Shown: in pieces, positions 54,102 to 64,000 of the stretch
Layout: every line of letters starts with the position of its first letter
Position numbering within the stretch: position 1 is the first letter of the stretch
From: Chelonoidis abingdonii
Taxonomy: Eukaryota > Chordata > Testudines > Testudinidae
Assembly (NCBI RefSeq): GCF_003597395.2
Contig: NC_133790.1
Location: 20,947,100-21,011,099, forward strand
Direction: 5' to 3'
DNA length: 64,000 bases
Made by a program: the position numbers and the translations under genes
The notes under the pieces: model-generated
Told to the model about the DNA's origin: nothing
What the model saw: only the letters and a program-made list of their open reading frames with translations
Databases searched by the model: none

Positions 54102-55150
54102 GAACAAGTGCTGTAGCAAACATTTTATTGTAGCCCAAAAGAGTATGAAATAACTGGGTCCAGCTATCCTGGAAGCACCCCTGACATCTCCTGTACCGGT
54201 CGGACTTCCTGAAGCCACCTAGCAGAGAGTGTGGGTGAGACAGAGTAACAACTGACCCTCCAATATATGGAAAGCTACATTCAAGCTGTTACAGGCACTA
54301 GTCAGCCAATCTTGGCTAGAATCATATCCTCCATTTATTATATCTGCTAGTTGGGTCCAGAGGACAAAGGACCAGCACTTGTGTGATATATAGAAATATA
54401 TTTTGTGAACAGAGCAGCTAGTAACCAAGCAGAATTTGGAAAGGGGAACCAGGCCCAGTGCCAATGGAAGCTGCCCTCAGGGACCTGACTCTATCTTCCC
54501 TAGAGTCTGAAGATCCTCAGATAGGAGTGGGGGTGGTTTCTTTCTGGCTTTGGAAAGCCCCCCACATGTGAATGTGCTTTCAGGCCACACCATTCATGTG
54601 AAATAGGAAGCTATGACAGACTTCTTTCTTTGCTCAGGTGTGTTTCAGCACCACCAAGTTGCACAGCAGAGCTGCAAGATACAGCTTTGCATGGACACAC
54701 GATAAGGGAGTGAGTCTAACAATATTTTTGTCTAGCTCTTGTCTGTCCCATGGGTATCATTTGACATTAGCATTAGCACAAACCTGTCTATGTAGTACAG
54801 CATCTGTTGCCATAGTCAGCTACTCTAGAAACGAGGGCCACCTCTGTAGCAGCACTGAAGGTTTCTTAGGCACTGCCTAAGAGAGAGTCTCTACAAATGA
54901 GCGGTGCAAAGTGTGACTGTGCATTCGTGTGGATAATGTGAATTCTTTTCTCCTTTGGAAGGAACTGATGATGTATTATTACAGATAATCTTCCAGTTTT
55001 ACACCTCTCCCCTGGGGGCGGGGAGCCCTAAGCCTTCGCCGAATTTCCTTGCTCATCCTTATCTAGACGTGAGCCACAGTGAAGCTGAAGACAGGCCCCT
55101 GGATGAGTTGAAGTGAGGATGCACAAGAAAAGGAAATGAATATTTCTTCA
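54102..55150 (+). other. presumed 3' UTR and downstream flank of GGT5
   Basis: Follows the GGT5 stop directly. No AATAAA is seen before the CR1 at 55160, so the transcript end cannot be placed; variant signals are possible. Confidence 0.4.
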
Positions 55151-55159
55151 AAACAGGAG

Positions 55160-57317
55160 GAGTGAAATGGGTTCTGGGAGGACCCTTTAAAATAAGGGTG
55201 CAGGTAAGAATAGCCATATAAATAAGAAGAAAACAAAGAAAGAGGAAGTGGGACCGCTAAACACTGAGGATAGAGTGGAGGTTAAGGATAATTTAGGCAT
55301 GGCCCAATAGCTAAACAAATACTTTGCCTCAGTCTTTCATGAGGAGCTTAGGGATAATGGCAGGATGACAAATGGGCATGAGAATATGGAGGTAGCTATT
55401 ACCACATCCGAGGTAGAAGCCAAACTCAAACAGCTGAATCGGTCTAAATTGGGGGGCCCAGATAATCTTCATCCAAGAATATTAAAGGAACTGGAACATG
55501 AACTTGCAAGCCCATAAGCAAATATTTTTAATGAATCTGTAAATGCAGGGGTTGTACCGTATGACTAGAGAATTGCTAACATAGTTCCTATCTTTAAGAA
55601 AGGGAAAAAATGTGATCTGGGCAACCACAGGCCTGTTAGTTTGACATCTGTAGTATGGAAGGTCTTAGAAATTATTTGAAGGAGAAAGGAGTTAAGGACA
55701 TTGAGGTCAATGGTAATTGGGACAATATACAACATGGTTTTACAAAAGGTAGATCATGCGAAACCAACCTGATCTCCTTCTTTGAGAAGGTAACAGATTT
55801 TTTTTTAGACAAAGGAAATGCAGTGGATCTAATTTACCTCGAGTTCAGTAAGGCATTTAATACAGTTCCACATGGGAAATTATTAGTTAAATTGGAAAAG
55901 ATAGGGATCAATATGGAAATTGAAAGGTGGATAAGGAACTGGTTAAAGGGGAGACTACAACGGGTCATACTGAAAGGTGAACTGTCAGGCTGGAAGGTTA
56001 CTAGTGGAGTTCCTGAGGGGTCGGTTTTGGAACCAATCTTATTTAATCTTTTTATTATTGACCTTGGCACAAAAAGTGGGAATGTGCTAATAAAGTTTGC
56101 GGCTGACACAAAGCTGGGAGGTATTGCCAATACAGAGAGGGACCAGGATATCCTACAGGAAGATCTGGATGACCTTGTAAACTGGAATAATAGTAATAGG
56201 ATGAAATTTAATAGTGCATTTAGGGATTAATAACAAAAATTTTTGTTATAAACCGGGAACGCATCACTTGGAAATAACAGAGGAGGAGAAGGACCTTGGA
56301 GTACTGGTTGGTCACAGGATGACTATGAGCCATCAATGTGATATGGCTGTGAAAAAGGCTACTATGGTCTTGGGATGCATCAGGCGAGGTATTTCCAGTA
56401 GAGGTAAGGCGATGTTATTACCGTTATACAAGGCACTGGTGAGACCTCATCTGGAATAGTGTGTGCAGTTCTAGTCTCCCATGTTTAAGAAGGATGAATT
56501 CAAACTGGAACAAGTACAGAGAAGGGCTACTAGGATGATCCAAGGAATAGAAAACCTGTCTTATGAAAGGAGACTCAAAGAGATTGGCTTGTTTAGCCTA
56601 ACCAAAAGAACGCTGAGGGGAGATATGATTGTTCCGTATAAATATATCAGAGGGATTAATACCTGGGAAGGAGAGGAATTATTAAGCTCAGTACCAATGT
56701 GGACACAAGAACAAATGGCTATAAACTGGCCATCAGGAAGTTTAGACTTGAAATTAGACAAAGGTTTCTAACCATCTGAGGAGTGAAGGTCTGGAATAGC
56801 CTTCCAAAGGGAGCAGTGGAGGCAAAAGACATCTCTGGCTTCAAGACTCAGCTTGATAAGTTTATGAAAGGGATGGTATGAGGGGATATCCTAATTTTGG
56901 CAATTAATTGATCTTTGACTATTAGCGGTAAGTATGCCCAATGGCCTGTGATGGGATGGGATCTGAGTTACGACAGCGAATTCTTTCCTGGGTGTCTGGT
57001 TGGTGAGTCTTGCCCACATGCGCAGGGTTTAGCTGATGGCCATATTGTGGGGTCAGGAAGGAATTTTCCTCCAGGGCATATTGGCAGAGGCCTGGAGAGT
57101 TTTCACCTTCCTTTGCAGCATGGGGCACGGATCACTTGCTGGAGAATTGTCTGCACCTTGAAGTCTTTAAACCATAAATCGAGGACTTCAATAGCTCAGA
57201 TATAAGTCAGCAGTTTGTTGCAGGAGTAGGTGGGTGAGATTCTGTGGCCTGCGTTGTGCAGGAGGTCAGACTAGAAGATCATAATGGTCCTGTCTGACCT
57301 TAAAGTCTATGAGTCTA
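55160..57317 (+). mobile_element. CR1-type LINE, reverse transcriptase to 3' end
   Basis: Encodes most of ORF2 after the endonuclease: an NRPVSLTS-like segment near 55630, IQHGFTKGRSCETNLISFF, DLIYLEFSKAFNTVPH, SGWKVTSGVPEGSVLEPILF and the C-terminal EEEKDLGVLV and VRPHLE. The frame is open at 55655-56230, then shifts at about 56214 and 56459-56481. The catalytic FADD box reads FAAD, so the enzyme would be dead even without the shifts. It ends with the 3' sequence gaccttaaagtctatgag. Confidence 0.92.
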
Positions 57318-58397
57318 AGAGTAGCGTAGTCAGGCTTTCTATTACATCTGCACAAAAACACAATGAGCCTTTCCTAACTGGAGCTGTTACTGCACCCACC
57401 AACACAATGAGACATGATGCAGACTGGTGCTGTGCGTTTTGTGACTATTTTACACCTGTGTCCTCAGGAAGAATTGTGCTCCACAAAAATGAGTTGCCCC
57501 TGATGAACTAACACAAGTGACCTACGTTTTTCAGAGAATTTAAGGAGAGGACTGTAGGAACATGCCAAAGAACAGTCATAGCTAATATGCCTGCAGGAGG
57601 GGAGCGGACTAGTGCTTGTTAAATCACAGATGTGCACGGCCTAGGGGGTTATATACGCCTCATCCCTGCCATAGGTATGATTGGGCAGGCAGCCACATTG
57701 TTTATATTTGTACACTGATAGTTTAAAGGGCTTTAGAAAAATTCATAGGACCAAAGGTTCAGCATGCCTCCATAAATTCACCTGCAGCCACGTGTGTATA
57801 CAGGAACCTTTGTTTGCATGCAGGAATTTGAGATTATTATACACTTTTAAAGCCTTGCATATAACAAATTTATATTGGCTTTTTGTGTGTGTGTGTGTGT
57901 GCGTTAATAGAGTCCCTATTCTATTAACCCATTTTATGCAGAAAAGCAAGTAGTTACATTCATCTCAGACCTTAGTCTTTTTACACCAGTCTCATTATCC
58001 CCTCACCACTGATTTCAAACTCACGCTTAAAATGTCTCCGCCAACCCTTCTGACTGTTAGCTTTTGGTCCCAAATGGCTGCATACATGCCATTAAAAAAA
58101 TCCTGTATCTCATGAAACCAGATTGCTGGATGCCTGCTTTTTTCTACTCATAAGCCCCTGTCATGTAAATAAAATGCTAGCCACTTAGAAACCTATTAAC
58201 TCAGCGAAACAAAAGTCAGCCTTTAGATGCATTTCAATGCTGTTGAAAATTAAACTTGCTACAAAGTGCGAGCTGTTTTCCTTCAGGAATTGTACTCCAA
58301 GAAACTATCTTTATTGCATCAACTTCCATGAGAAGCTACGGCTGCATCATTGTGGTGGCTCATACAGAAGTAGGGTTGCACTAGAACCATGATGTTT
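57318..58397. other. intergenic stretch with a TG microsatellite
   Basis: A (TG)n run lies at 57884-57901. No other feature recognised. Confidence 0.5.
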
Positions 58398-58408
58398 TGT
58401 CTGGAAAA

Positions 58409-58582
58409 GTATCAGAGGGGTAGCCGTGTTAGTCTGGCTCTGTAAACAGCAACAGAGTCCTGCAGCACCTTATAGAGTAACAGATGCATTGGAGCATAAG
58501 CTGACGAAGTGGATATTCATCCACAAAAGCTATGCTCCAATACATCTGTTACTCTACAACGTGCCACAGGCTGCTTTGTTGC
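58409..58582 (+). mobile_element. foldback SINE-like copy with 11-bp target duplication
   Basis: Leader gtatcagaggggtagccgtg, body to agcataagctgacgaag, then an inverted body copy (aaaagctatgctccaataca to gctttgttgc) without the leader. A perfect 11-bp direct repeat, tgtctggaaaa, lies at 58398-58408 and 58583-58593. The whole copy folds into one long hairpin. Confidence 0.88.
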
Positions 58583-59359
58583 TGTCTGGAAAACAAATTT
58601 ATTGCTTTATGTACTAGTCACTGAATAAGACCATGTGTTTTCCTGAAGCAGGGCTTGTGGTTTAAAGTGCTTGCCTGAACAAGTAGTAAATGTAAGTGTG
58701 CCAGAATGGTACAGGATAAAAGAATGTTGCTGCTTGGCTAGCACTCATTCTAGCGTATGTAGAATGAGAGGGGCCCTGCTTTTTCTTTAAGTTCACCTAC
58801 CTACTTGTTACAGTCTGGTGCTTGCAGTAGCTGTTGTTATTTAGCAGTCTTATGACCTGAGCTGCAGGTATACTGACCTCTCAACGGTGGTAGCATTGAT
58901 GACTGTAATTAGTTGCCACTCAAGAATTCTGGGTAATTACATAGGCCCAAACCAGTAAGTTCAAAAATGGACCCAACTCTTCAAAAGCAGGCCCACTGAC
59001 TGTACGTGTAGAACTATCACGTAGAAACAAAACACTAGGCAGATAAACCGAACAGAAGTATCGCTAGAGCTGTCGTGACCTTTAGCTGGGTGAATGTTGC
59101 TTAGTGTGTATAAAAATGAGGAACTGGCTGGAAGTAGGCAGGAGCTATTTTTGCTACCATATTACACCTCAACTCTGATCTCAGCATCAGTCAGGTCTAG
59201 CCCTGGGCTTCTCCGCTGGTGGGCTCCCCTATGCCAACTGCTGCCAAGGGCAGGAGCCAGTTCTGTACACTGCCACCTTCGATGGGCTTTACGTGACACT
59301 GTGAGAGGAGATATGCTTCTATTTTCCAATGGAAATTTGTTTTACAAAGTTATATTTTT

Positions 59360-59365
59360 AATAAA
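59360..59365 (+). terminator. candidate polyadenylation signal aataaa, + strand
   Basis: Lies in tttttaataaagtactttta, the most transcript-end-like context on the plus strand after GGT5. It is 5.3 kb after the GGT5 stop, of which 2.2 kb is the CR1. It may end GGT5 or an unrelated transcript. Confidence 0.3.
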
Positions 59366-60305
59366 GTACTTTTACAAATGGCTTGTAGCTGCTGGGAATT
59401 TTTAGCCTGCAGCCCTACCTCCCCCACCCCAACCAATCAGTTCTTAGAGAATGGAAACAGCTGCGTGGTTTCCCTTTCTCTGCCATCCCGAGTCATTCTG
59501 GCATTTCTTCCAATAGCAGCAAGGCCTTCAAGCTGGTTTTGAACAGACACATGTTCTACTTCACCTTTGAAATAAGGGTGTCTTTGCCTGGACTGAATTG
59601 TGGGGGGGGGTCTGAATATTACTGCAATGATTGTGAAATTAGCAACAGTTAGGCTGTTGCTAAGGAGCTTATGAGGCTCCTTTAATTAAAGTGATATGAG
59701 ACAACTGGTGTCATAAAGCTTGGGAGAAGCTAAAGCAGTCCTTTTAGAATGGTTTGCTCTGGTGCTTTCCAAAATAGTACCCAAGTTCTACTTAATTTCC
59801 TGTACTGGGACTTTCACTCATAACATTTTGGTGCACATTTATGGATTTATTTAAACATAATCAGTACAACTCAGTTCAAATCTTTGAAGGCCATACTTTG
59901 GCACTTGTTTGTCAGCTAGAAAATAAGTCATATTGAGGTTTCTGTACCATCAAAGCAACACACTGATAGCTAAACCTTGACTTACTGTGGAAAAAGTTTG
60001 AGAATCTTGCCCTGTTGCAGAAGGATCTATATAGAATGGGACAGGAAATGAGTTCAACTGATATTTTTCAGGAATAAAAAAGGAGTTTGAAAAAGGAAGT
60101 TTTCATCTCAACACACTTAAATTTTGGTAACTGCAAAATCTGAGCATTTGCAAAGACAAACATTTGTTTTCATCAGAAATTCTCAAGAGGAAAAAGTCAG
60201 TTCCTGACCCCCTCCACACCTACAGGATTTAGGAACACAATTGCCATTGACTGTGGGAACTGTGCTCCTAAATCTTTTGGGGTATACTTTCTGAAGGACC
60301 TGGCA

Positions 60306-60311
60306 TTTATT
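60306..60311 (-). terminator. candidate polyadenylation signal, - strand
   Basis: The plus strand reads tttatt, giving aataaa on the minus strand 1.7 kb after the stop codon of the GGT1-like gene. It is a chance-frequency motif and only a candidate. Confidence 0.2.
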
Positions 60312-62042
60312 TAGTTATTAGTATTGTGGATTTTTATTTTTTGGCTTGTTTTAAAATACAAGTGAGCAAATACTTGCACTTGCTCTTTAGAGGGTTACTT
60401 CAGGTTAACATTCATTTTCAGTGAAGTCTTGTTTGTATTACTAATGCCACCAGTTATTGCCACTGAATAGATTTTTAAAATCCTGTTTAGACCAGTTTTA
60501 GTTCTTGGATTTCACCAAACTGCAACGGACAATGGTGAGAGTAGCAGGCTGCCAGTTTGACAGTCTGTTTGTGCCCATCCTATAAGGTAACAAGAGCTTC
60601 TGAAAGCTAGTGACCAGCCTCACCTCCGGTGGGGAGACTTCAGGAGGCAGCGAGGGTGCTCAGGTCTTATTTACCCACCTTGCATCTCAAATCCAAATGA
60701 ATGACCCCAAGCTCTGAAGGTGGCGAATAGTCTTATTTCTGTTAGAAAGATGGCTAAAGTCACAAGCAACTCAAAAGTTTAAGGGACACACAGTTGGCTG
60801 AAACCACAGCTTCACACTCATCTAAGGACACAACTTCTGCAATATTCAAGTCTTTGGGGGTAAGCTGCAGGTAAGAAAAAAAAATCCACATATTCAACTG
60901 CATCAAAGTTGGAGTTTAAGGATGGGCACCCTGCACCCCCCACCCCTTATAGAAAGATCTTTTTCAGCTGCTAGACACCATATCACAGTGATATAACCAA
61001 ACCAAGCCCTCAGAAGTTGTGCTTGGTAACTGAAAGACAAGATACCTTGCTGCCCGGGCTGTCAGTGGCTTATACTATGCTATTCGGCTTTAAATGCTTC
61101 CTTCCTTTTTCCTTTGGACTCTAGGAATTTGCATGCTGTCAGAAGGGATAATAGTGAGAGACAAATTGGAGACTCCTGGGGTAGGGGAGAAGGGAAGACA
61201 CGTCATGGAAAAAGGAGCCTTGTCCCTATTTTCTGGGACCTGAAGGAGTTGCACCAAGGAGCCAAATTGCTGCAGTGCCTCAGTCATACAGAGCCTCCTG
61301 ATTCCTTGTGGACAAATGGGCTGTACAGGTCAAAGCAGGAATGTTTACCTCCATAGGCCTGTCATTCTTTTTCAGCATAAATTAAACGGGAAGCCTCTGT
61401 CTTCCCCTGACAGCTTTTGAACAGATGTAAAAAACAACAAAAGACATTGGCACCATCACTTCTTTGGCTACCCCGTCATCCCTCAAACTCCTGAAATGAG
61501 AAGCAAGATGATAAAAAAAAAAAAAAATGGGTGAGGTTGTGGGAAAGGGTTATCCAATCCCTCTTCAGACTGTGGCTCAGGTGTGCTGCTTCACAGTGTA
61601 GTGTAATGTTGCCAGCACCTTCCATCCCATTGACAGTCCAGCATTCATTTCTCATGGGAATGCGTCACTTCCAGAGAACAGACCAGGACAGCCACTGGAT
61701 GGGTAAAGCTGAAAAATAAAGGAGCTGGGGCTTTGGACCTTCCAAAAGCTGTGCACTCAGTCCCTGGTGAGCAGGAGGAGGGAGTAGACCCTTTAGGTAG
61801 GTGCTGGATATTCTGGGAGATTTGTGCTTTTTCTTAGCACACTGGTCTGTTGTAAGGCACTTTTCAATAATGACCCTCGAGAACATCTGTCCAGGTCCAT
61901 TAGCAGAACCACAGGCAAATTCATTCTTTCCTGTGACAGTCCCTGAGTTGCAGTGCTCAAGTATTCCCTCCCCCTTCTCCCCAGATGTAAGCTGGTCACT
62001 AGATCTGCAAAGAAGCAGGCTGTCAGAGCAGCTTGAGTGACT

Positions 62043-62186
62043 TCAGTAGCCTGCTGGGAAGCCACCTTTCCGGGAATCAGACACAGCAGCCCAGCCATCG
62101 GCAGTCCATAGAATAGCCTGGACAACGGCCTTACTGTCACTCCGCTTGATATCGTGTTTCCTCTTCTTTAGTTCCACTTCTATGCC
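62043..62186 (-). CDS. GGT1: terminal coding exon of a GGT1-like gamma-glutamyltransferase
   Basis: The minus strand has an acceptor (cattccag) ending at 62187, then 47 codons and a TGA at 62045-62043. The peptide contains [20 protein letters not shown] followed by RKGG and ends PAGY. Remembered GGT1 ends with nearly the same wording (VVQAI, GGWAA-SDSRKGGEPAGY), whereas GGT5 ends differently, so GGT1-like is the better call. The exon starts in phase 0 and is 144 nt, against 147 nt in phase 0 for GGT5 exon 12. The upstream exons lie beyond the window's right edge. The role is the same enzyme class: cell-surface cleavage of glutathione. The product is partial here, and the exact paralogue (GGT1 or a lineage copy) is not settled. 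Confidence 0.85.
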   Translation of the reverse strand, partial: GIEVELKKRKHDIKRSDSKAVVQAILWTADGWAAVSDSRKGGFPAGY

Positions 62187-62440
62187 CTGGAATGCAGAGA
62201 GAAGGGGTAAACACACAACAGGAGAGGCACCAAAGAATGCGCACAGCGATTACACAGTACATGCAATGTACCTCACTTGCAACACACAAGTATACTGGAC
62301 TGCTGAGATGCCCCTCTGCTGCTGGTAGCTCCATGCAGAAACCTGGTCCAACATCTCCACCCTCCCACTCCTCCAACCAGCTACCTCCTCTCTCCGGCTT
62401 TCCAAGGGGGTTTGCTACAAAGTGACAGAAAGCAATTCTT
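62187..62440 (-). other. intron of the GGT1-like gene
   Basis: Follows the acceptor on the minus strand. No preceding exon was found between here and the CR1. Confidence 0.5.
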
Positions 62441-64000
62441 GATTTAATCCTAAATGTTGCACAGGGTCTGGTTTAAGGAGTGACTATAGCTGAACCCCTT
62501 GGTAATAAACAACCATCATATAATTAAATGTAACATCCCTGTGGGAGTGGTGGGATACCAAATAAGCCCACCACAGTAGCATTTAATTTCAAAATGGGTA
62601 ACTACACAAAAAAAAAAAAAAAGAGGCAGCTCGTTAAACAAAAATTAAAAGATACATTCTCAAAAGTGAAATGCCTGGAAGCTGCATGGAAACTTAAAAA
62701 AACACCATAATAGAGGCTTAAATTAAATGTATACCTCACATTAAAAAACATAGTAAGAGGCCAAAAAAGTGTCACCATGGCTAAACAAAGTAAAAGAAGC
62801 AGTTAGAGGCAAAAAGGCATCCTTTAATCATTGGAAGTTAAATCCCATTGAAGAAAATAGAAAAGGAGCATAAACTCTGGCAAGTCAAGGTAAAAGTATA
62901 ATTAGGCAGGCCAAAAAAGAACGTGAATTGCAACTAGCCAAACACTCAAAAAGTAACAGCAAAAGCAGGAAGCCTGCCAAGCAATCAGTGGGGACAATGG
63001 ACGATCAAGGTGCTTAAGGAGCACAAGCCATTGCAGAGAAACTAAATGCATCAGTCTTCACTGTGGAGGATGTGAGGGAGATTCCCAAACCTAAGCTACT
63101 CTTTTTAGGTGACAGATCTTAGGAACTGTCCCAGATTGAGGTGTCATTAGAGGAGGTTTTGGAAAAGATTGATAAACAGCAATAACAACTCACCAGGACC
63201 AGATGGTATTCACTCAAGAATTCTGAAGGAACTCAAATGTGAAATTACAGAACTACTAAATGTGGTTTGTAACCTCTCATTTAAATCAGCTTTTGTACTG
63301 GATGACTGGAGGATAGCTCATGTGACACTAATTTATAAAAAAGGCTCCAGAGGCAATCCTGGCAATTACAGGCCAGTAAGCCTAACTTCAGTATTGGGCA
63401 AACTGGTTGAAACTATAGTAAAGAACAGAATTGTCAGACACATAGATGAACGTGATTTGCTGGGAAGAGTCAACATGATTTTTTTGTAAAGTGAAATCAT
63501 GCCTCACTAATCTAACTAGAATTCTTTGAGGGGGGTCAACAAGCATGTGAACAAGGATGATCCACTGGAGATAGTGTACTTTGAGTTTCAGAAAGTCTAT
63601 GACAAGGTCCCTCACCAAAGGCTCTTGAGCAAAGTAAGCTGTCATGGGATAAGAGGGAAGGTCTTCTCATGGATCAGTAACTGGTTAAAAAGATAAGAAA
63701 CAAAAGGGTAGGAATAAATGATAAATTTTCAGAACTGAGAGAAGTAAATAGTAGTGTCCCCCAGGGGTCTATACTGGGACTAATACTGTTCAACATATTC
63801 ATAAATGATCTGGAAAAAGGAGTAAACAGTGAGTTGGCAAAATTTGCAGACAATACAAAATTATTCAAGACAGTTAAGTCCAAAGCAGACTGCAAAGAGT
63901 TACAAAGGAATCTCACAAAACTGGGTGACTGGGCAACAAAATGGCAGATGACTTTATTCAGTGTGGAGAAAGGCAAAAGAATGCATATTGTATGAGCTTG
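62441..64000 (+). mobile_element. CR1 LINE, endonuclease end to reverse transcriptase, cut by the window edge
   Basis: Reads in broken frames from the end of the endonuclease (GVTIAEPLGN near 62480) through the linker (LARAANLKYT-type, KVKEAVRGKKAS near 62790, IIRQAKKERELQLAKHS near 62910) to the RT (NNSPGPDGIHSRILKELK, AHVTLIYKKGSRGNPGNYRP, then [18 protein letters not shown] and ADNTKL near 63850). The FADD box reads FADN. Poly-A runs and frameshifts show an inactive copy. It lies within the presumed intron of the GGT1-like gene, antisense to it. Confidence 0.9.

Larger units (their letters stand above)
58594..62042. other. region between the two GGT genes, little recognised
   Basis: No coding exon is supported. 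An A run lies near 61513-61526. The left part may belong to the GGT5 3' UTR and the right part to the 3' UTR of the minus-strand GGT1-like gene. Confidence 0.4.

Noticed and set aside
61793..62140. 115-codon open frame on the minus strand
   Set aside because: It overlaps the GGT1-like terminal exon but in another frame; the frame ending in PAGY is the one with family similarity.
62187..62440. penultimate exon of the GGT1-like gene
   Set aside because: I searched the minus strand for the LWFGYD block and did not find it before the CR1; it must lie beyond the window.

Overview
The window is vertebrate nuclear DNA, most likely from a turtle. It has spliced genes with GT-AG introns, CR1 LINEs in both orientations, worn MIR-type SINEs, many short hAT-like elements with 8-bp target duplications, a DIRS-type retrotransposon, and a dispersed repeat family I recognise from turtle genomes (leader tcagaggggtagccgtgtta). 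There are no bacterial or phage genes, no CRISPR array, and no rRNA or tRNA gene that I can support. The species assignment rests on repeat recognition only.

The main gene is a complete GGT5 (gamma-glutamyltransferase 5) on the + strand. It has 12 coding exons between 14295 and 54101, all splice sites are GT-AG, and the phases join into one 560-residue open frame. It encodes a type II membrane ectoenzyme of glutathione and leukotriene C4 metabolism. The predicted nucleophile is Thr383, and the other key residues of the family are present, except that the second Ser of the substrate-carboxylate pair reads as Ala444. The first intron is 22.6 kb and is largely transposable elements.

At the right end, on the - strand, 62043-62186 is the terminal coding exon of a second gamma-glutamyltransferase, closer to GGT1. 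Two GGT paralogues therefore lie tail to tail about 8 kb apart. The rest of the second gene lies beyond the window, past a CR1 that runs off the right edge.

Layout: 1-14 kb is intergenic and repeat-rich (CR1 pieces, hAT-like elements, a nested complex at 5.1-7.2 kb, a 46-bp-arm hairpin at 4.64 kb). 14.3-37 kb is GGT5 exon 1 and intron 1 (CR1 with a nested hAT, a three-level nest at 20.3-21.6 kb, a DIRS-like element at 28.2-32.1 kb). 37-54.1 kb holds GGT5 exons 2-12. 54.1-62 kb is the presumed 3' UTR and intergenic region, with a 2.2-kb CR1. 62-64 kb holds the GGT1-like exon and a CR1.

I found no clearly new biological system. The observations most worth following are the foldback SINE-like copies with 11-14 bp target duplications, the Ala444 change in GGT5, the paralogue pair, and the hairpin at 4641-4737.
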